64,000 nucleotides of DNA, taken from contig CM019217.1 of the NCBI GenBank assembly GCA_009741485.1, forward strand, positions 48,625,541 to 48,689,540, in the 5' to 3' direction. Made by a program: the position numbers and the translations under genes. Every line of letters begins with the position of its first letter. Position 1 is the stretch's first letter. The DNA is from Malurus cyaneus samueli (Eukaryota; Chordata; Aves; Passeriformes; Maluridae). Below, piece by piece: positions 1 to 11,853 of the stretch. Under the pieces are notes generated by a model. That model made no database searches and was not told the origin of the DNA. It saw only the letters and a list, made by a program, of their open reading frames with translations.

Positions 1-73
1 CAAAATCATGCAAAAGCACTTGCATAAATTAAATACCTCCACTGTCTTATCATAGGTAAGAAAAGTGAAGTAC

Positions 74-232
74 CTTTTTTTTCTACTTTTTCCTTCTTTT
101 TCTTTTCTTCATCTTCACGTTTAACTTGATCTTTGGAACCAGAAGATGAAATAATTGCTGTAGGTTGTGGAACATCATCAGAAAATGTAGCTGCAGAAAG
201 GGTTGTACCAGAAGGAACTGCGACCTGCTTTA
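74..232 (-). CDS. AIMP1: AIMP1 coding exon 3 (residues about 75-127, linker)
   Basis: The exon is 159 bp, with acceptor TTTTGATTTTAG before 232 and donor GTACTT after 74, phase 1 on both sides. It encodes VKQVAVPSGTTLSAATFSDD, then a Ser/Pro-rich stretch and a Lys/Glu-rich end (VEKKG) that should continue into the next exon outside the window. The open frame extends upstream of 232 to about 404, but that part is intron. In human p43 this linker region is where EMAP-II-releasing cleavage and cytokine-active peptides have been mapped; nothing in the sequence tests that here. Confidence 0.94.
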
Positions 233-2645
233 CTAAAATCAAAACCACAAAAGTTAGGGGCAGTGTCAAAACTCTGAACGCTGACATTTTTAAGAGTCCA
301 ACATAAATGAAAATGCAGAGAGAACCGAAAATTTTGCTTAATATACTAAACCACAACTGCTGAATAGTGAAGCACAACATAATAAAATGCATTTCAGAAC
401 TCAACCAATATATAATTATTATGATCCATTAAAACAAAGTGTTTGACTACACATTTTTTAAATGGGAAAAAGTGCTAAGTACAAGAAAATATATAAGACA
501 AACACCATCGCTTTTTGAAGTTGATTTCAACTTCTAGTTATTTTTTTCTACCAATTCCCTATCTCCTATTTGTTTAGTGTCAGTTTACAGCTACTAGCGC
601 TTGTCATACTGGAGACTATTCCATAAATGAGTCATGCATAAAATCCTTTTTATATTATTTCAGATCATCCCTCAACTCCTATGATTAACTTCAGAAACTT
701 AGCCTGAATAATACAAAATTAACCTGAAGCCCTAACATGATCTGTTGTTTTCTCACGTCTCTTCTCTAAATTCTCCACATTACCTTCAACAGCTCTTTTA
801 AAACTGCTGAAAAAGAATTCTGGACATCACACTATCAATCTAGCCAGATGAAAGTGTATGAATCACCTCTCTTCTACATTCTGCTCTTCAAGAATCTCAT
901 CAAGTCTTTTTACCCAATAATTGTACCAGGTAAGTGTCATTAGTGCACTAGTCAAGTTAGACATGCAGAAATATCTAAGGTATTAGGAGTCACTGCCATC
1001 AGTGAGGTTTGGGGCTTATTATGACAGGCATTGAGCAAAAAAAATACAAAGAACTAGTTCCATGTCTGATTAAGTCTGGTGTATGGATCTGCCAGGCCTG
1101 CAGCTTAATAAAATGTTGGAATCAAGTAACTTGTCATGGGCATGGAATCTAGGAAAATCCAGAATTTGTAAGAAATACCATAGAGTCACATACAGAAAGA
1201 TAAAAATCAAGAAGAATTAAAATAGTTTTGTGCTAACTACATCTGTGTTTTATGAAAATAGCACATTTTTCCCACCTCCATTTCGAATTTCAGCCTGAAT
1301 CAGCTCCTGTTTCAGCCCTTCAATTTCTTTCTTCAGTTTAGCATTTTCTACACGGAGCTTCTTCTCTTCTCGGAGAGATGCCTGCAAGACTAGAGTTGAC
1401 ACATTATAAATTACAGGTTTCAATAACTAATATTCATCACTTTGGACACAGAGGTTTGTTTTATGAAACATGGTGAGCCAAAAAGCACAAAAGTGAAAAC
1501 TTTCAAGTAGTGGATCATCAGAAATATTTTGTAATAATTTTCTTTGTTGCTGAAATAGCATTTTTACAATACTTATATAATCAAGTTGCCGCTCAATATA
1601 CTACCTTTTCAGTCCCCTAAACAGAATCACAAGAAAAAACTCCAAGAAATCTACAGAAAAACCTTGACCATGTTTGTAATACAGAGCACCTTAATTCACT
1701 GACACAGTGAAGATAAGTACAAAATAACAAAGTTGAAGGTATGATACTATTGAGAGAATGCCATAGTTGTGAAAAAGCAGTAACAAATTCAGGATAATGC
1801 ATAGTCTCATATTCTTTCCAACTCTCTTACTCCCTTCAAATGAAATAATCAAATTTTCGTAATCTGTTGGAGTCATTAATTATTTCTCATCCATACCTCT
1901 TCTGTTTCAGAATAAGAAACTTAAAAAAAGCCAAAAAAAAACAAACCAAAAAAAAACAAACCCATAAACCACAGGACAGTGAAGTGGCGCTAGCATTACA
2001 AGGTTTATCTTGGAGAATTTGTGTGGAAGGCTGGCTAGCTGAGAGGGGTCACGTAGACATGTTGCAGCTTGGTGAGATGGAGGGGTACAGGTATCACACT
2101 CAGCTAGGATAGTTGCTGAGATTGTGTGAACAATTATTCTGAAGCAGTGGGAAGGAAAACATCATGTTTTTAAGCCGCTGGAAACTCCCTACAAGATACT
2201 TGTGTTGGTTAGCCCTGGGAAAAAGTAGAAGTAGATAAGAGAAATTGGCAAGTGAATCATTAAAGGTGGAGTTGACGTTTAGGATGTGGACCTATGAAAT
2301 ATATGTATTACAGAATATGTATGAGCTAATTATGTATGCTATAAAGCTTAGACATTGTTTGCAATAAATCGAAGTTGGCTTATAACTCATATTGAGTGGT
2401 CCGAGTCTTCCCTTCTGCGACAAATTTGAAAGACACTTAAAAGGCTGACAGCACCAAATGTTCTCATTTTCTCCCATGAGCATTTACTGTTAACCAGCTG
2501 GTTAACAGGTTTATCACAAGATAGGTAAATCCTTACTGGCTTTTTCCTTGAGCAGAGCAACTTGTTGCTTGAGGTACTCAATAACTTGATCGGCCTCTGC
2601 ACCCTTCTGCTCCAGTCTGTTCAGCACTGCATTGTTGGCTGCCAT
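74..2645 (-). CDS. AIMP1: AIMP1 (p43 / EMAP-II precursor), N-terminal coding part, three exons, runs off left edge
   Basis: AIMP1 is a non-enzymatic scaffold of the cytosolic multi-aminoacyl-tRNA-synthetase complex and the precursor of the cytokine EMAP II. Joining 2645-2537, 1389-1276 and 232-74 on the minus strand gives 127 complete codons plus one base, with no stop. The product starts MAANNAVLNRLEQKGAEADQ, matching my recollection of the vertebrate AIMP1 N-terminus almost residue for residue. Residues about 6-75 form a heptad-rich, charged segment (VIEYLKQQVALLKEKA, then a Lys/Glu-rich helix), the part known to contact arginyl-tRNA synthetase. Residues about 75-127 are a low-complexity linker ending in a Lys/Glu-rich stretch. 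The C-terminal tRNA-binding EMAP-II/OB-fold domain is not in the window. The start chosen has a strong Kozak context (A at -3, G at +4). The gene diverges from TBCK at a shared CpG island. Confidence 0.96.
233..1275 (-). other. AIMP1: AIMP1 intron between coding exons 2 and 3
   Basis: 1043 bp of AT-rich sequence bounded by GTGGGA and TTTTAG on the minus strand. No repeat or RNA recognised. Confidence 0.85.
1276..1389 (-). CDS. AIMP1: AIMP1 coding exon 2 (residues 37-74, helical region)
   Basis: The exon is 114 bp, entering in phase 1 after CTCTAG and leaving in phase 1 before GTGGGA. It encodes ILQASLREEKKLRVENAK followed by a Lys/Glu-rich helix ending QAEIRNG. The acceptor choice is fixed by frame: the neighbouring TTGCAG six bases downstream would shift the frame and lose the family sequence. 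The polypyrimidine tract before this acceptor is weak. Confidence 0.94.
1390..2536 (-). other. AIMP1: AIMP1 intron between coding exons 1 and 2
   Basis: 1147 bp bounded by GTAAGG and CTCTAG on the minus strand. It contains an A-rich, AAAC/CAAA low-complexity run at about 1921-1970. Nothing else is recognised. Confidence 0.85.
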
Positions 2646-2670
2646 TTTTACCAAAAAACGGGATAAAAAC
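2537..2670 (-). CDS. AIMP1: AIMP1 exon 2 (25 nt 5' leader plus first coding segment, residues 1-36)
   Basis: On the minus strand a good acceptor (TTTGTCTAG) precedes the first base at 2670. The ATG is at 2645-2643 and the exon ends at 2537 before a GTAAGG donor, splitting codon 37 after its first base. It encodes 36 residues, from MAANNAVLNR to ALLKEKA. The 25 leader nucleotides are open in the same frame as the ATG, so translation beginning in exon 1 would be continuous with AIMP1 (see the split start codon finding). Confidence 0.95.
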
Positions 2671-5600
2671 CTAGACAAACAACAGACAGTTTTAAATTAA
2701 TGACTTCTTAATGCAATAACACTATTATCTCTTACCATGTCAGGCAGTTCTCAAATCAGTTACTGAATCAGAAAATTTGCTAAGTGAACAAGCTGGGCTC
2801 CCACCTCCTAACACAAAGCCCAAATAAAAAGTAACGTTAAACAGAATTTGATGTTTGACAGTTGCTTTCAAGTATTTTGAAAGAAGAGCTATTTTTTTCC
2901 CAGCTGCAGAAAACATGTTGCTCCTTCGTGAAACAGAAAATAAAAACCTACCTTCTCAGAAGGAAAGGTATGACTATATTGAGGCAGGGAAAAGGAAATA
3001 AAAGAGAAAAGAGGACAGGAGAACACTGTATCCTGACCATATTTTATTGAGATTAAGAAAATGGAATCATCCATCCACAAACATTCCAAACTTTTCTAAT
3101 AAATTTATTCAGAATATACTGAATACTTCATACATTGTCATTGGGCATATTTTACAAATTCACTATTTTACTTTTAATACTCAGAATTTGTATTTTTGCT
3201 AATCTCAGATAAAAATAACTTTGATTGCAGGTTTACACCTTCGGAGTTATTACAGCACCAATATTAACTGTTTGAGTTTGTATTCACTGAAATGGAAGGG
3301 CCAGAACACAGATAACAAAGAAGGAGGGAACACAAAAGACCAGCAAAGGGCACAAATAAATGCTGTCTAACTCTCCTTTTACAGTAGTTGTCATTTACTG
3401 ATGTTCCACTGATGTTCCAGAAACCAGCCATGACTGCTGTACAGCCTTTATTTCTTGATAGCTCCCAAATCTGGCCTACTTTCTTTCGCAGCAACATTTG
3501 TGTCTAAACACAAGAGCTCTAACAGTGGCAACAGAAAGATGAAATACAGTTACAGTCACTCATATCTGCAGCAGATAGTGCTTTCTCCCTCTCACACAGT
3601 ATCTAAATGATGAAAGAATCTGTGCTAACAGCTGCCTCATCTGTAAATCAAGAAAACTGGTTACACGTGGGAAGACCTTTGCAAGCAATGGTGATTTAAT
3701 TCCTGTGAATTTGCCCATCAACTGCAACAAAGGGAAGAACTGGTAAGAAAATGGCAATCCAGGCACATGCATTGGCTCATGAACCTTATCCAAATATGCC
3801 CTTTCTCACATCAAATTGGCAGGAAACTTCCTATTTTATTCCAAGATTATTCTAACACAATGATCTAAATCTGGTTTTAGCACACAAATATTCCCTGTTG
3901 GGAATATTTCCCTGTTAGAACGAAAGTCATGTTGAAGACAAAACATAGTAGGAGTAACTGAAATGTGAACAGATACAAGCACACTCATGCCGGTGTTAAC
4001 AAACTGCCTCTGCTGCATTCTAAGTATCAACATACATTTCATATCCGATCTTATGTTATAAATAACTCAAATATCCACAGCAATATATCTAAACGGGTTT
4101 AGGTTTTGGTTTTTTTTAGATAGTAAAAAACCTTAGAAAATAAACTACAATTATTCAGGTACACTGTATTCAAAAGTTCCCAAAGTGAAATTCACAAAGC
4201 CAGAGAGAAGCATAATAGTCAGATGACGCGCATGAACCAGCACCCTGCCCTCTCAGCAATGCAATACAGTCAAAGCCTGTTCTACACATACTGTTTCACT
4301 TAAAGATGTAAGAATACTATGGCCATCACACCTTCCACTCATCCACAATAGATTTTTCCTTTAAAAGAAACTCTCTTGGAACAAAGAGCAGGAAACAGGA
4401 CAACTAAATCAATTTTTAAATTCAGATTAATCTCTGCTAACAAGAAAATAATTTTGTTTTCATGGGCAGACTGAAAACAGAGAGTTTGAAAAAGGAAAAC
4501 AGTGATTCCAATAAGTTACTAATTAAGATGTCAAATGGAAACAGATATAAAACTATTATGGCACAACACAGTATAATACAAAGCCTGGGATATTACTGTC
4601 TGCATACCAGTAAGATTTCTTGCAAGCTACAAATTCTCTCAGGAGAACACAATACAAACAGTGGAAACTTTGCCAACAACAACAGAAATGCTACTAAAAC
4701 TTCAAAGTTAAGAGAATTGGTACGTTTTACAGATTTTAGCCAAGTTGGCTAATGCACTGAAGATCTGGAAATGAAGTTACATGATTACAATTTTCCTACT
4801 TGACAAATAAATTTCTGTAAAGCTAGTACTGTAACAATAACACGAAGGAATAGGTATTTCCGATGCTAATATAAAAACAGACTAAAGTGAACTGCTGCAC
4901 AAGCACAGGAACCCATACAGCACAGTGATAAAACTGTACACAAAAAGTCCACATTAAAAAAAATAAATATAGAACACAAAACACATTAAAAAAGTTAGAA
5001 CTGCAACAATCAAAGGTTACAATAATTTTTTTTTTTAATTTTTTAACCTTTACCCTATTTCCTTTGCTCTTTAAAATCCTGACACCCTCACACGAAAAAA
5101 TCCTTCAATGACCAATTCTTATTGGTGATATATAAACTAAAAATTGGAAGAAAACCAGAAATAATATAGTTTAAAAACTAGCATCACAGCTCATTACAAA
5201 AACATTCTGACCTGTTCACAAGAAAATATCCCAAAGGGCTACTGAAAATAAACTCACTTCATCAGCTTGTGCCTAATGAGTTCTTCTACCTTGTTTTGAA
5301 AAACAGGTATGGAATAGTTCCATTCAGATGTTCTGAAAAGTTCTCCTGAAGTTACCTGCTTGCTTAACTAAGACAAATTGTTTTATCTCAGACCTCTGAG
5401 GACTGCTTTGTTACTTTGAAGACACTCAGAACTGCTCTAAAACCCATTTGCTCCACTCAGTGGAACTCAATCTTGAAATGAAAGACTCAAGTTGTATTTA
5501 TTCATTAGGCTACACATCAAAGCATGAAAGCTGTTTAACTTCTCATCATTCTACTTGCTGATTAAGAGAGTTGCCCATCTTTTTCAAAACTGAAAGCACT

Positions 5601-8337
5601 GCCTGCTGCCACACCCTCACAGGAGAAAACAGGCATTATCCTACTTCGTTGCTCAAAAACAAAGTACTGTGGAAGTGTCCCCAAAGCGGGAAACTCTCTA
5701 TAATAAATCAAGACTTTTCATAAGGTACAAATTACCACAAGATTTTAATATGTTTTACAAATACTGGTTTATCAACATTGGCATCAACTTTAGAATATAA
5801 CCAAATCAAAAATTTAACATACACAAGACACAAAAAACATAAACCTGGATGTATCTTACTCTTCAATATTAATATTGTCTATTGTTAAAAGCAAGAAAAA
5901 GCCAATCCCCCCATTAAATTAATGACAAAATTTAAAACCTAAACTCTAATAGTTTTGGAATTTATCCATAGTCTCAACATGGAACCAATCACTTTCCACA
6001 ATTGGAAAAGCAATTGTTAAACAGAAAAAACCAAACTAAAACAAAACCAAACCACAAACAAACAAGCAAAATAAAAAGCAACACCTGACAGTGGAAAACA
6101 ACTGACTCCTGAAGCCTAAAATAATTAGCTCTGAGTATTCCTTTTTCCAGCTGGAAGTCTTAAAAAGCTCAACACTTTGAAGTTCTCAGCTTTTTCTTCC
6201 AATGCTTTGCTAATGCAAACAAAGATTACAACTGCAGGAGATTTAACCATAAGTGCCTGCTTCTACTCTCTTCCTCTCCCACGTACACATTAATTCCTTC
6301 ACAGGAAGAGGGCAAACTTTCACAGATCACCACACCTGGGCAGCATTCTCTGCTGCATGGAGCTTTGCTCTCACCCACCACTGTTCTTTGCTCTGTGCTT
6401 GCTACAGAGGAATCAAATATTCCTACGACAAAGCTAATCCTATTCATCTTTAACAAAGCGCAGATAACAATCACAAAATAGCCCAGGTGGCATTCTCTGT
6501 GAGGCAGATGTTAATGAATGGCTGCCAACCAAGACATATGATTTTATTTTCTCACTAAAGGAGAAAAAATAGATCTACAAAAAGATAGGTTGGCTTTTCA
6601 GTTGAAATTATCTGTTCAAATCACACAGAACCAGTAACTTGTTCTAAAAGTTTTTGACAACACAAAGGTAATTTCTCTGATGCTAATGTTCAGTAATTAA
6701 ACTATTGAAAAATATTTAATGTTAATTACTCTTCCCAAGCTTTTGGTCTTAAATCCCAAGCAAAACTCTAATGCAACTATTTTTCTTCCTTTGCGAAATT
6801 GTGGCCAACTTGTCCAGCATAGCATTCTACTTTCTGTAAAAGACAAGTACCAACAATCACTTTGCTTCTGCAAGAATTGTGTTCAAAAACTTATACCGAG
6901 CATCTTTTCTGAGTATGGTCATTGCTGGCAGACAATCTTACAGAAACCCATAAACATTAACAGAATGTGCCAGCTGTTTGCCATATTCTGCTTTCCTATG
7001 CTTTGCACTTCTATTAACTGTGAGGATACAATGCATCAGATTCGAGAATCTCACATCACACCTTTTTATTCTGCAAGGTAAGGAATAACAGCAGATCGAA
7101 ACAGAAGAAAGCAGACTGGAAATGTTTTCTTTGGCTGATCCAAAGTATCACAGTAACCAGGAAATTGTAACTCATTCCACTTTTTCTCATCTTGGAGAAT
7201 TGAAATCCATGCTTTAAAAATAAATTTTCTCTTAAAGGTTTCTCCTAACTTCTGATAAAGTGTTCTAAGCCTGATGCCATCAGCATTTTTGGCGAAGACT
7301 TAAAATACATGATTTGATGAACTAACATTTTTGGTAAAAAACTTAAGGTCTAGTTTTCAAACCTCTGTAAATTTAAACTATATTAAAAAAAAAGACCCAA
7401 AACATAGGAGAGATTCAATTAATCAGTTTTGAGATCAAATCTTAGTTTTGACTTGATCATCCCTATACTTCATTCTAAGTAAAGCAAAGAAAATCAGCAG
7501 CAGTTCCTTCCCAATTTGTCTTAGGGAAGCAACGGCCTGAAACACTTTGTAACAACTTTCCAATTAAATAGTTCTATTGCTAGAACACCTTGGAGATTGG
7601 GTCTATTTAGTAAGTTTCATGAAAGTACCACAAAAGGCTGCATGTTTCACTGGTTTTATAACTGTTAGACGTTGTAAAACACAATCATGGCTTTTACACC
7701 CAAATATTCCTTTTCAGGAAATGCAATTCTAAAAGATCGTGTGATTCCAGGCTTCAATAGACAGAAAACAATCAGATTTACTTATTGGAAATGCAGATTT
7801 TCCACAGTTTCATGTATGGAAAAATATAATTCCTTAATTAAATAAAAAAGTCAAATATGGAGCTGTTCACAAGTAGTTTCAAAAAATGTGGCTTTTAAAC
7901 TCATATACAAATCAGTGAAGGTATCAATAAAAAAAGAAAGAAAACAGAAGTATTGATACTTTTGAATTGCACTGCTATCAAGCCCATAGTTTCCTCACTA
8001 TAATAGAGCAAAAAAGATATTGTGCACTTAAACAAAATTTCAAGCACATTTGAAGCATGCACATATCAGTTAAGATTTAACTACCAGCTCACCTGTCTTT
8101 CAGAATTAAGTTTATTGTTAGCTCTGTAAGAGAAGAATGTATGTTTCCTGAATAGCACATAGTTCACACATCTAAAAATTTGGTACAAGGCCTTAAGCAA
8201 ATACGTCAGTATACATGAATACATGTAAGTATTCAAAATGTATATGCTCACCCAGGTTCTTCTCCACAAAGAGCAAAGGAGACCTATCAAAACATTTTTG
8301 GTAGAATGATGGCAAACACTTGAAAAGCAACAGCAAA

Positions 8338-8525
8338 ATGAAAAAAAAAAACCAAACCAAACAACCCAGCCAAACAAAAAATCCACAAAACAAAAAAATA
8401 AACCCCCAGGAAAAACACACACAAAAATCCCCCGCAAAGAATTTAAAACAATACATTAAAAAGTTTAAAAGGTAAAAAACCACCCTAACCAACAAAACAA
8501 ACAAACCCAAAAATCAAACCACAAC
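8338..8525. repeat. A/C-rich low-complexity tract
   Basis: Runs of A interspersed with ACC, AAAC and CCCC, such as ACCAAACCAAACAACCC, with almost no G or T on the plus strand. The two overlapping minus-strand open frames here (8081-8510), rich in Phe, Leu, Gly and Trp, are products of this composition. Confidence 0.75.
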
Positions 8526-11293
8526 TGTTTCGTATTTTTCAAAATTTGAGCAATATTGGTAGATTGCAATAAAAAAAGTCAAAATCTAGAAATTATCAAA
8601 TGAATCATCATGGAACCTGATTTTTGACTCTCAGTACTAGATCAGTAATTCCCTGCCAGGCATCAGAAATTTGGGCACCTTAAAAGATCAAATGAAATTT
8701 TAACTATTACCCTTGTGTTTTTCTACAAAAAAGAATGGTCTTTTTTAATATAAGGAAAATGCAATTACAGCCTAAAATCTAAGAGGGTCTTATAAAATAT
8801 GACAGTAAAGCTTTAGAATTTCATAATTGCAGAAAGTCACCAGAACTCATCTATCTTTCTTTCTCCCCAAACTGTGACTGCTATAACTGGGGCTTTAAAT
8901 AGTTGAGCAACCAGATTTTTTTTCTTTCAGCTCATAAATACAATTTATTAATATTCATTATCTATAAGCTTCCATGTAGTCAGCAATGAAAGGAATTTGC
9001 CAAGCACCAAATTAGTAGGCAAAGTCACACATTTTTGCCGTATGTTATTTCAACTCACATGTTTGGCACTGAGAAAGTCAGAATAATGGCTTTGCAGATT
9101 TTCAAACATCCAAAATGTTTAACACAGTCCATCCAAGTAGCAATGTCAGCTCTGTGGAATGATTTGCTAGCTCTGGAGACTACTCTCCATCCCTTCTGGC
9201 TGCCAGATAAATCAGGCTCAATCCCAGCTGCAGACAGGTCCTTTTAGTAGTCCTAAGAGCCTAACCCTCCCTATTTTAAAGGGCTGTAAATAGTAAAAAC
9301 ACAGAAAACTAAACTTTTTCATATTGAAAAATATGGTGGCATGAAAGAGATTTTTTTTAAACATGTGATGGAACATCACACAACAAAAGGCCGATCCACT
9401 GGTAGTAATTTTGAGGCAACAGAAGTTACTTATAGTAATGACTATTTTTAAACATGAAGACAAGTCTGCCTTGAAATAGAACAATGTATCAAAGTTGCAA
9501 ACAAGGCACAGCATTAATGAGACAGGCAAAAATCAAATCTTTGAGATGCTATAAGTAAGGAAGTAAGGCAGGCATGCATTAAAACATATAGGGCAGAAGG
9601 ATGAAATTGACTGGCTCAATTTGCTTAAAACGCATGTCTTGGACTGATATGGTAGAAATCATTAGAAACTCAATAGTCGGAAGTAAAAATACTTCTAGTA
9701 TTTTGTTCAATTTGCATTTTAAGACTTTATTAGATGCTACAGTGTAATAATTAACTGCATCATACCCTAACAGGCCACAGCTGCAACACACAAAAGGTTA
9801 AGAGTACTTGCAGTTCCACATCCCTGATGTAAACTTGTGCTAATGTCTACTTAGGGAGAAGTCTCTACTAATGCTTGCCTCAGCCCAATTCTGAAACAAC
9901 TTTGTGCTCTTTCCCACCTTTGAGCACACACTCCAAGGACTAAAGAAAGCAAAACAAGTCTACCCTTAAGGAGTTCTGTCCAGGTTAAGACAGCAATCGA
10001 GTATTTGGACATGGCCGGTACCAAAATTTATACCTTAATTTATTAATCTGAGAAGTCTGCCTGGTAATTGAACAGACAAGGATGGCTCACAACACGGCTC
10101 AAGAAAAGCAATTTCTTTGTGCTGCTCAACTGAAGTCTGACCAGGTTACACACCCACTGCATCTGCCAGGTCCCCTGCAAGGGCCATAGAGATTCATCTG
10201 GTTGTGCTTTGTAGTGCAGCCTGCAATTTAAGTAGCAGCTCATGTGCCAAAACAGTTGGACAGCCTTACATATTTTTCAGCAATGTTTATCTTTCGAATC
10301 CCACTGCATTAATATTTTATTAATACTATCAAAATCTTTCAGTAAATGATCACCATGTGCACAAGAAACTCCCACGATAAAACCCACGACAAAAAAAGAT
10401 GTAACACCCACATCACACCGCCTTGTTTCTTTGACTATAGTCACCAATTTCCAAACCCAAAATACATCCAGTTCTTTGGAAGAGAAAGCTCACATTAAAA
10501 ACTGACGCATTTTTGGTGGGTTTTTGTTTGTTTTGTTTGTTTTTCTTTCATTTAGTTGGGTTTTTTTATACCTTTAAAAGCTTAAATTACCAAATCACAG
10601 TGTACCCAGTGGTTATACATAGACGTGTGTCCATATACAAACAAAATACATATATTAAAAAGTATTTGCTATTCATATCTCAAAGTATCCCCATAAAACT
10701 TCCCTGACAGGTGATGAACTTTACAATTACAGACACACACATATGCCTATAAATTCAGAAATTTAAGAGGACTCAGCTGCATCTGGACAAGTCTGCAAGG
10801 TCAGCATATGCCACAGGAACTCAAAGAATCTGTACTGTGGTTCACCCTCTAGGGTTTTACTGTGAAAGTAAAGTGAAAGCTTAAGATTACTATTGTAACT
10901 ACAGAGTAAATTACTCATAAATCAGATACAAGAATCAGAACTGTACTGAAATCTACCTGTTGATGCCTGTACGTCTACCTGTAGTATGCTTTCTTAGGCA
11001 TTTTACTGTAACTTTATCCTAAAAGAAGTGAACATTAACCCTACTTCCTTAATTTTGAGCAAGTACAGCAGTTATAGAAAGGAAAAGAAAGAGTTGTTTA
11101 CACCTTTCTCCTTAAGAGAAGCTTCAGTTGAGAACAAAGATATATTTTTTAAATATCTCTTAAAATCTGGCATTTTTCTTTTGGGTCTGTAAGAGCAACA
11201 AGAATAAAAATCCTTGTCAAAAAAACTTAGCTGTTAAAAAGACATTTAAAAATATCTTTTTCTTAGAAACCAGAAGAGTTTGGGAAGTAAATA

Positions 11294-11363
11294 CATAAAT
11301 GTATTTAGAAGAAATGTATAAATGTTCATAAATGTATTTATGAAGAAATACATAAATGTATTT
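11294..11363. repeat. AT-rich local repeat (three copies of CATAAATGTATTT)
   Basis: The 13-mer CATAAATGTATTT occurs at 11294, 11327 and 11351 with 33- and 24-bp spacing, directly upstream of the solo LTR insertion site. Confidence 0.7.
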
Positions 11364-11370
11364 TTATGTC

Positions 11371-11375
11371 CCCAA
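11371..11375. repeat. 5' target-site duplication of the solo LTR
   Basis: CCCAA immediately before the LTR's TG terminus, repeated exactly after its CA terminus at 11849-11853. Confidence 0.85.
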
Positions 11376-11577
11376 TGTGATAAGTTGGTTCATGGAATTG
11401 CCACATGCTTTATTAAAACAGTTTGTAACACCTTCATGTATCTAAGGGGGGAGGAGAAAGGAACTGCCAACGTGCAGAGAAAACTCCTGCCTCCCCCTAA
11501 CCACGCCTACCAGTGGTCGTCATGGCAACCGCAAAAGACCCCCCCCCAATGACAGCACAACGCAGACGCGACGCAGA

Positions 11578-11632
11578 CCAATCAGGATCGCTGGAAACTT
11601 CTAGAAACACCACGTCAGAGAGGGTATAAAAA
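11578..11632 (+). promoter_or_regulatory. LTR U3 core promoter: CCAAT, heat-shock element, TGACGTGG site, TATA box
   Basis: Within 55 bp: CCAAT at 11578-11582; a perfect three-unit heat-shock element (GAA at 11594, TTC at 11599, GAA at 11604, five-base periodicity); CCACGTCA at 11610-11617, whose reverse complement TGACGTGG is the ATF6/XBP1-type unfolded-protein-response site; and TATAAAAA at 11625-11632. A second CCAAT lies at 11546-11550. Transcription would start near 11655 and run on the plus strand. Activity is inferred only from motif match. Confidence 0.6.
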
Positions 11633-11790
11633 GGGGGGCTCAGGCTACGTGCGGCGCGGTGCCTAGGTGTTGGTGGGTGTGACCCACCTAGCTGGTGTCC
11701 TAGGTGCGGCAGGCCACCCGCCTAGCCCGCCCAGCGCTGCTTTTTGACTAGTATCTGGTTAGTATCTGTTCTTTTGTTAATGTTTTAATT

Positions 11791-11796
11791 AATAAA
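11791..11796 (+). terminator. LTR polyadenylation signal
   Basis: AATAAA about 135 bp after the expected LTR transcription start, in the position usual for the R region of an LTR. Confidence 0.7.
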
Positions 11797-11848
11797 TTGT
11801 TAATTAGCTTCTAACCTCTGATTGGCTCTTGAGAATCAATTTATGACA

Positions 11849-11853
11849 CCCAA
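11849..11853. repeat. 3' target-site duplication of the solo LTR
   Basis: CCCAA immediately after the LTR's terminal ACA, matching 11371-11375. Confidence 0.85.

Larger units (their letters stand above)
11376..11848 (+). mobile_element. Complete solo LTR of an endogenous retrovirus (473 bp)
   Basis: It begins TGTGATAA and ends TTATGACA (inverted termini, 7 of 8 matching) and is flanked by perfect 5-bp target duplications CCCAA at 11371-11375 and 11849-11853. Internal order is that of an LTR: U3 with CCAAT (11578-11582) and TATAAAAA (11625-11632), a GC-rich R region with a hairpin, polyadenylation signal AATAAA (11791-11796), and a short U5. No viral genes adjoin it, so it is a recombined solo LTR. 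It is antisense to AIMP1, inside intron 1. The 5-bp duplication is typical of ERVL-type elements, but I do not assign a family. Confidence 0.85.

Noticed and set aside
233..404. Upstream part of the open frame that contains AIMP1 coding exon 3
   Set aside because: Family sequence begins exactly at 232 after a TTTTAG acceptor; the upstream part has no AIMP1 similarity and is intron.
8081..8510. Two overlapping minus-strand frames with membrane-like Phe/Leu/Trp/Cys-rich sequence
   Set aside because: They are translations of an A/C-rich simple tract; the hydrophobicity is a composition effect.
9035..9247. 70-codon plus-strand frame in AIMP1 intron 1 with protein-like composition
   Set aside because: Looked briefly like a retropseudogene piece, but I could not tie it to any family and there is no poly-A tail or flanking duplication.
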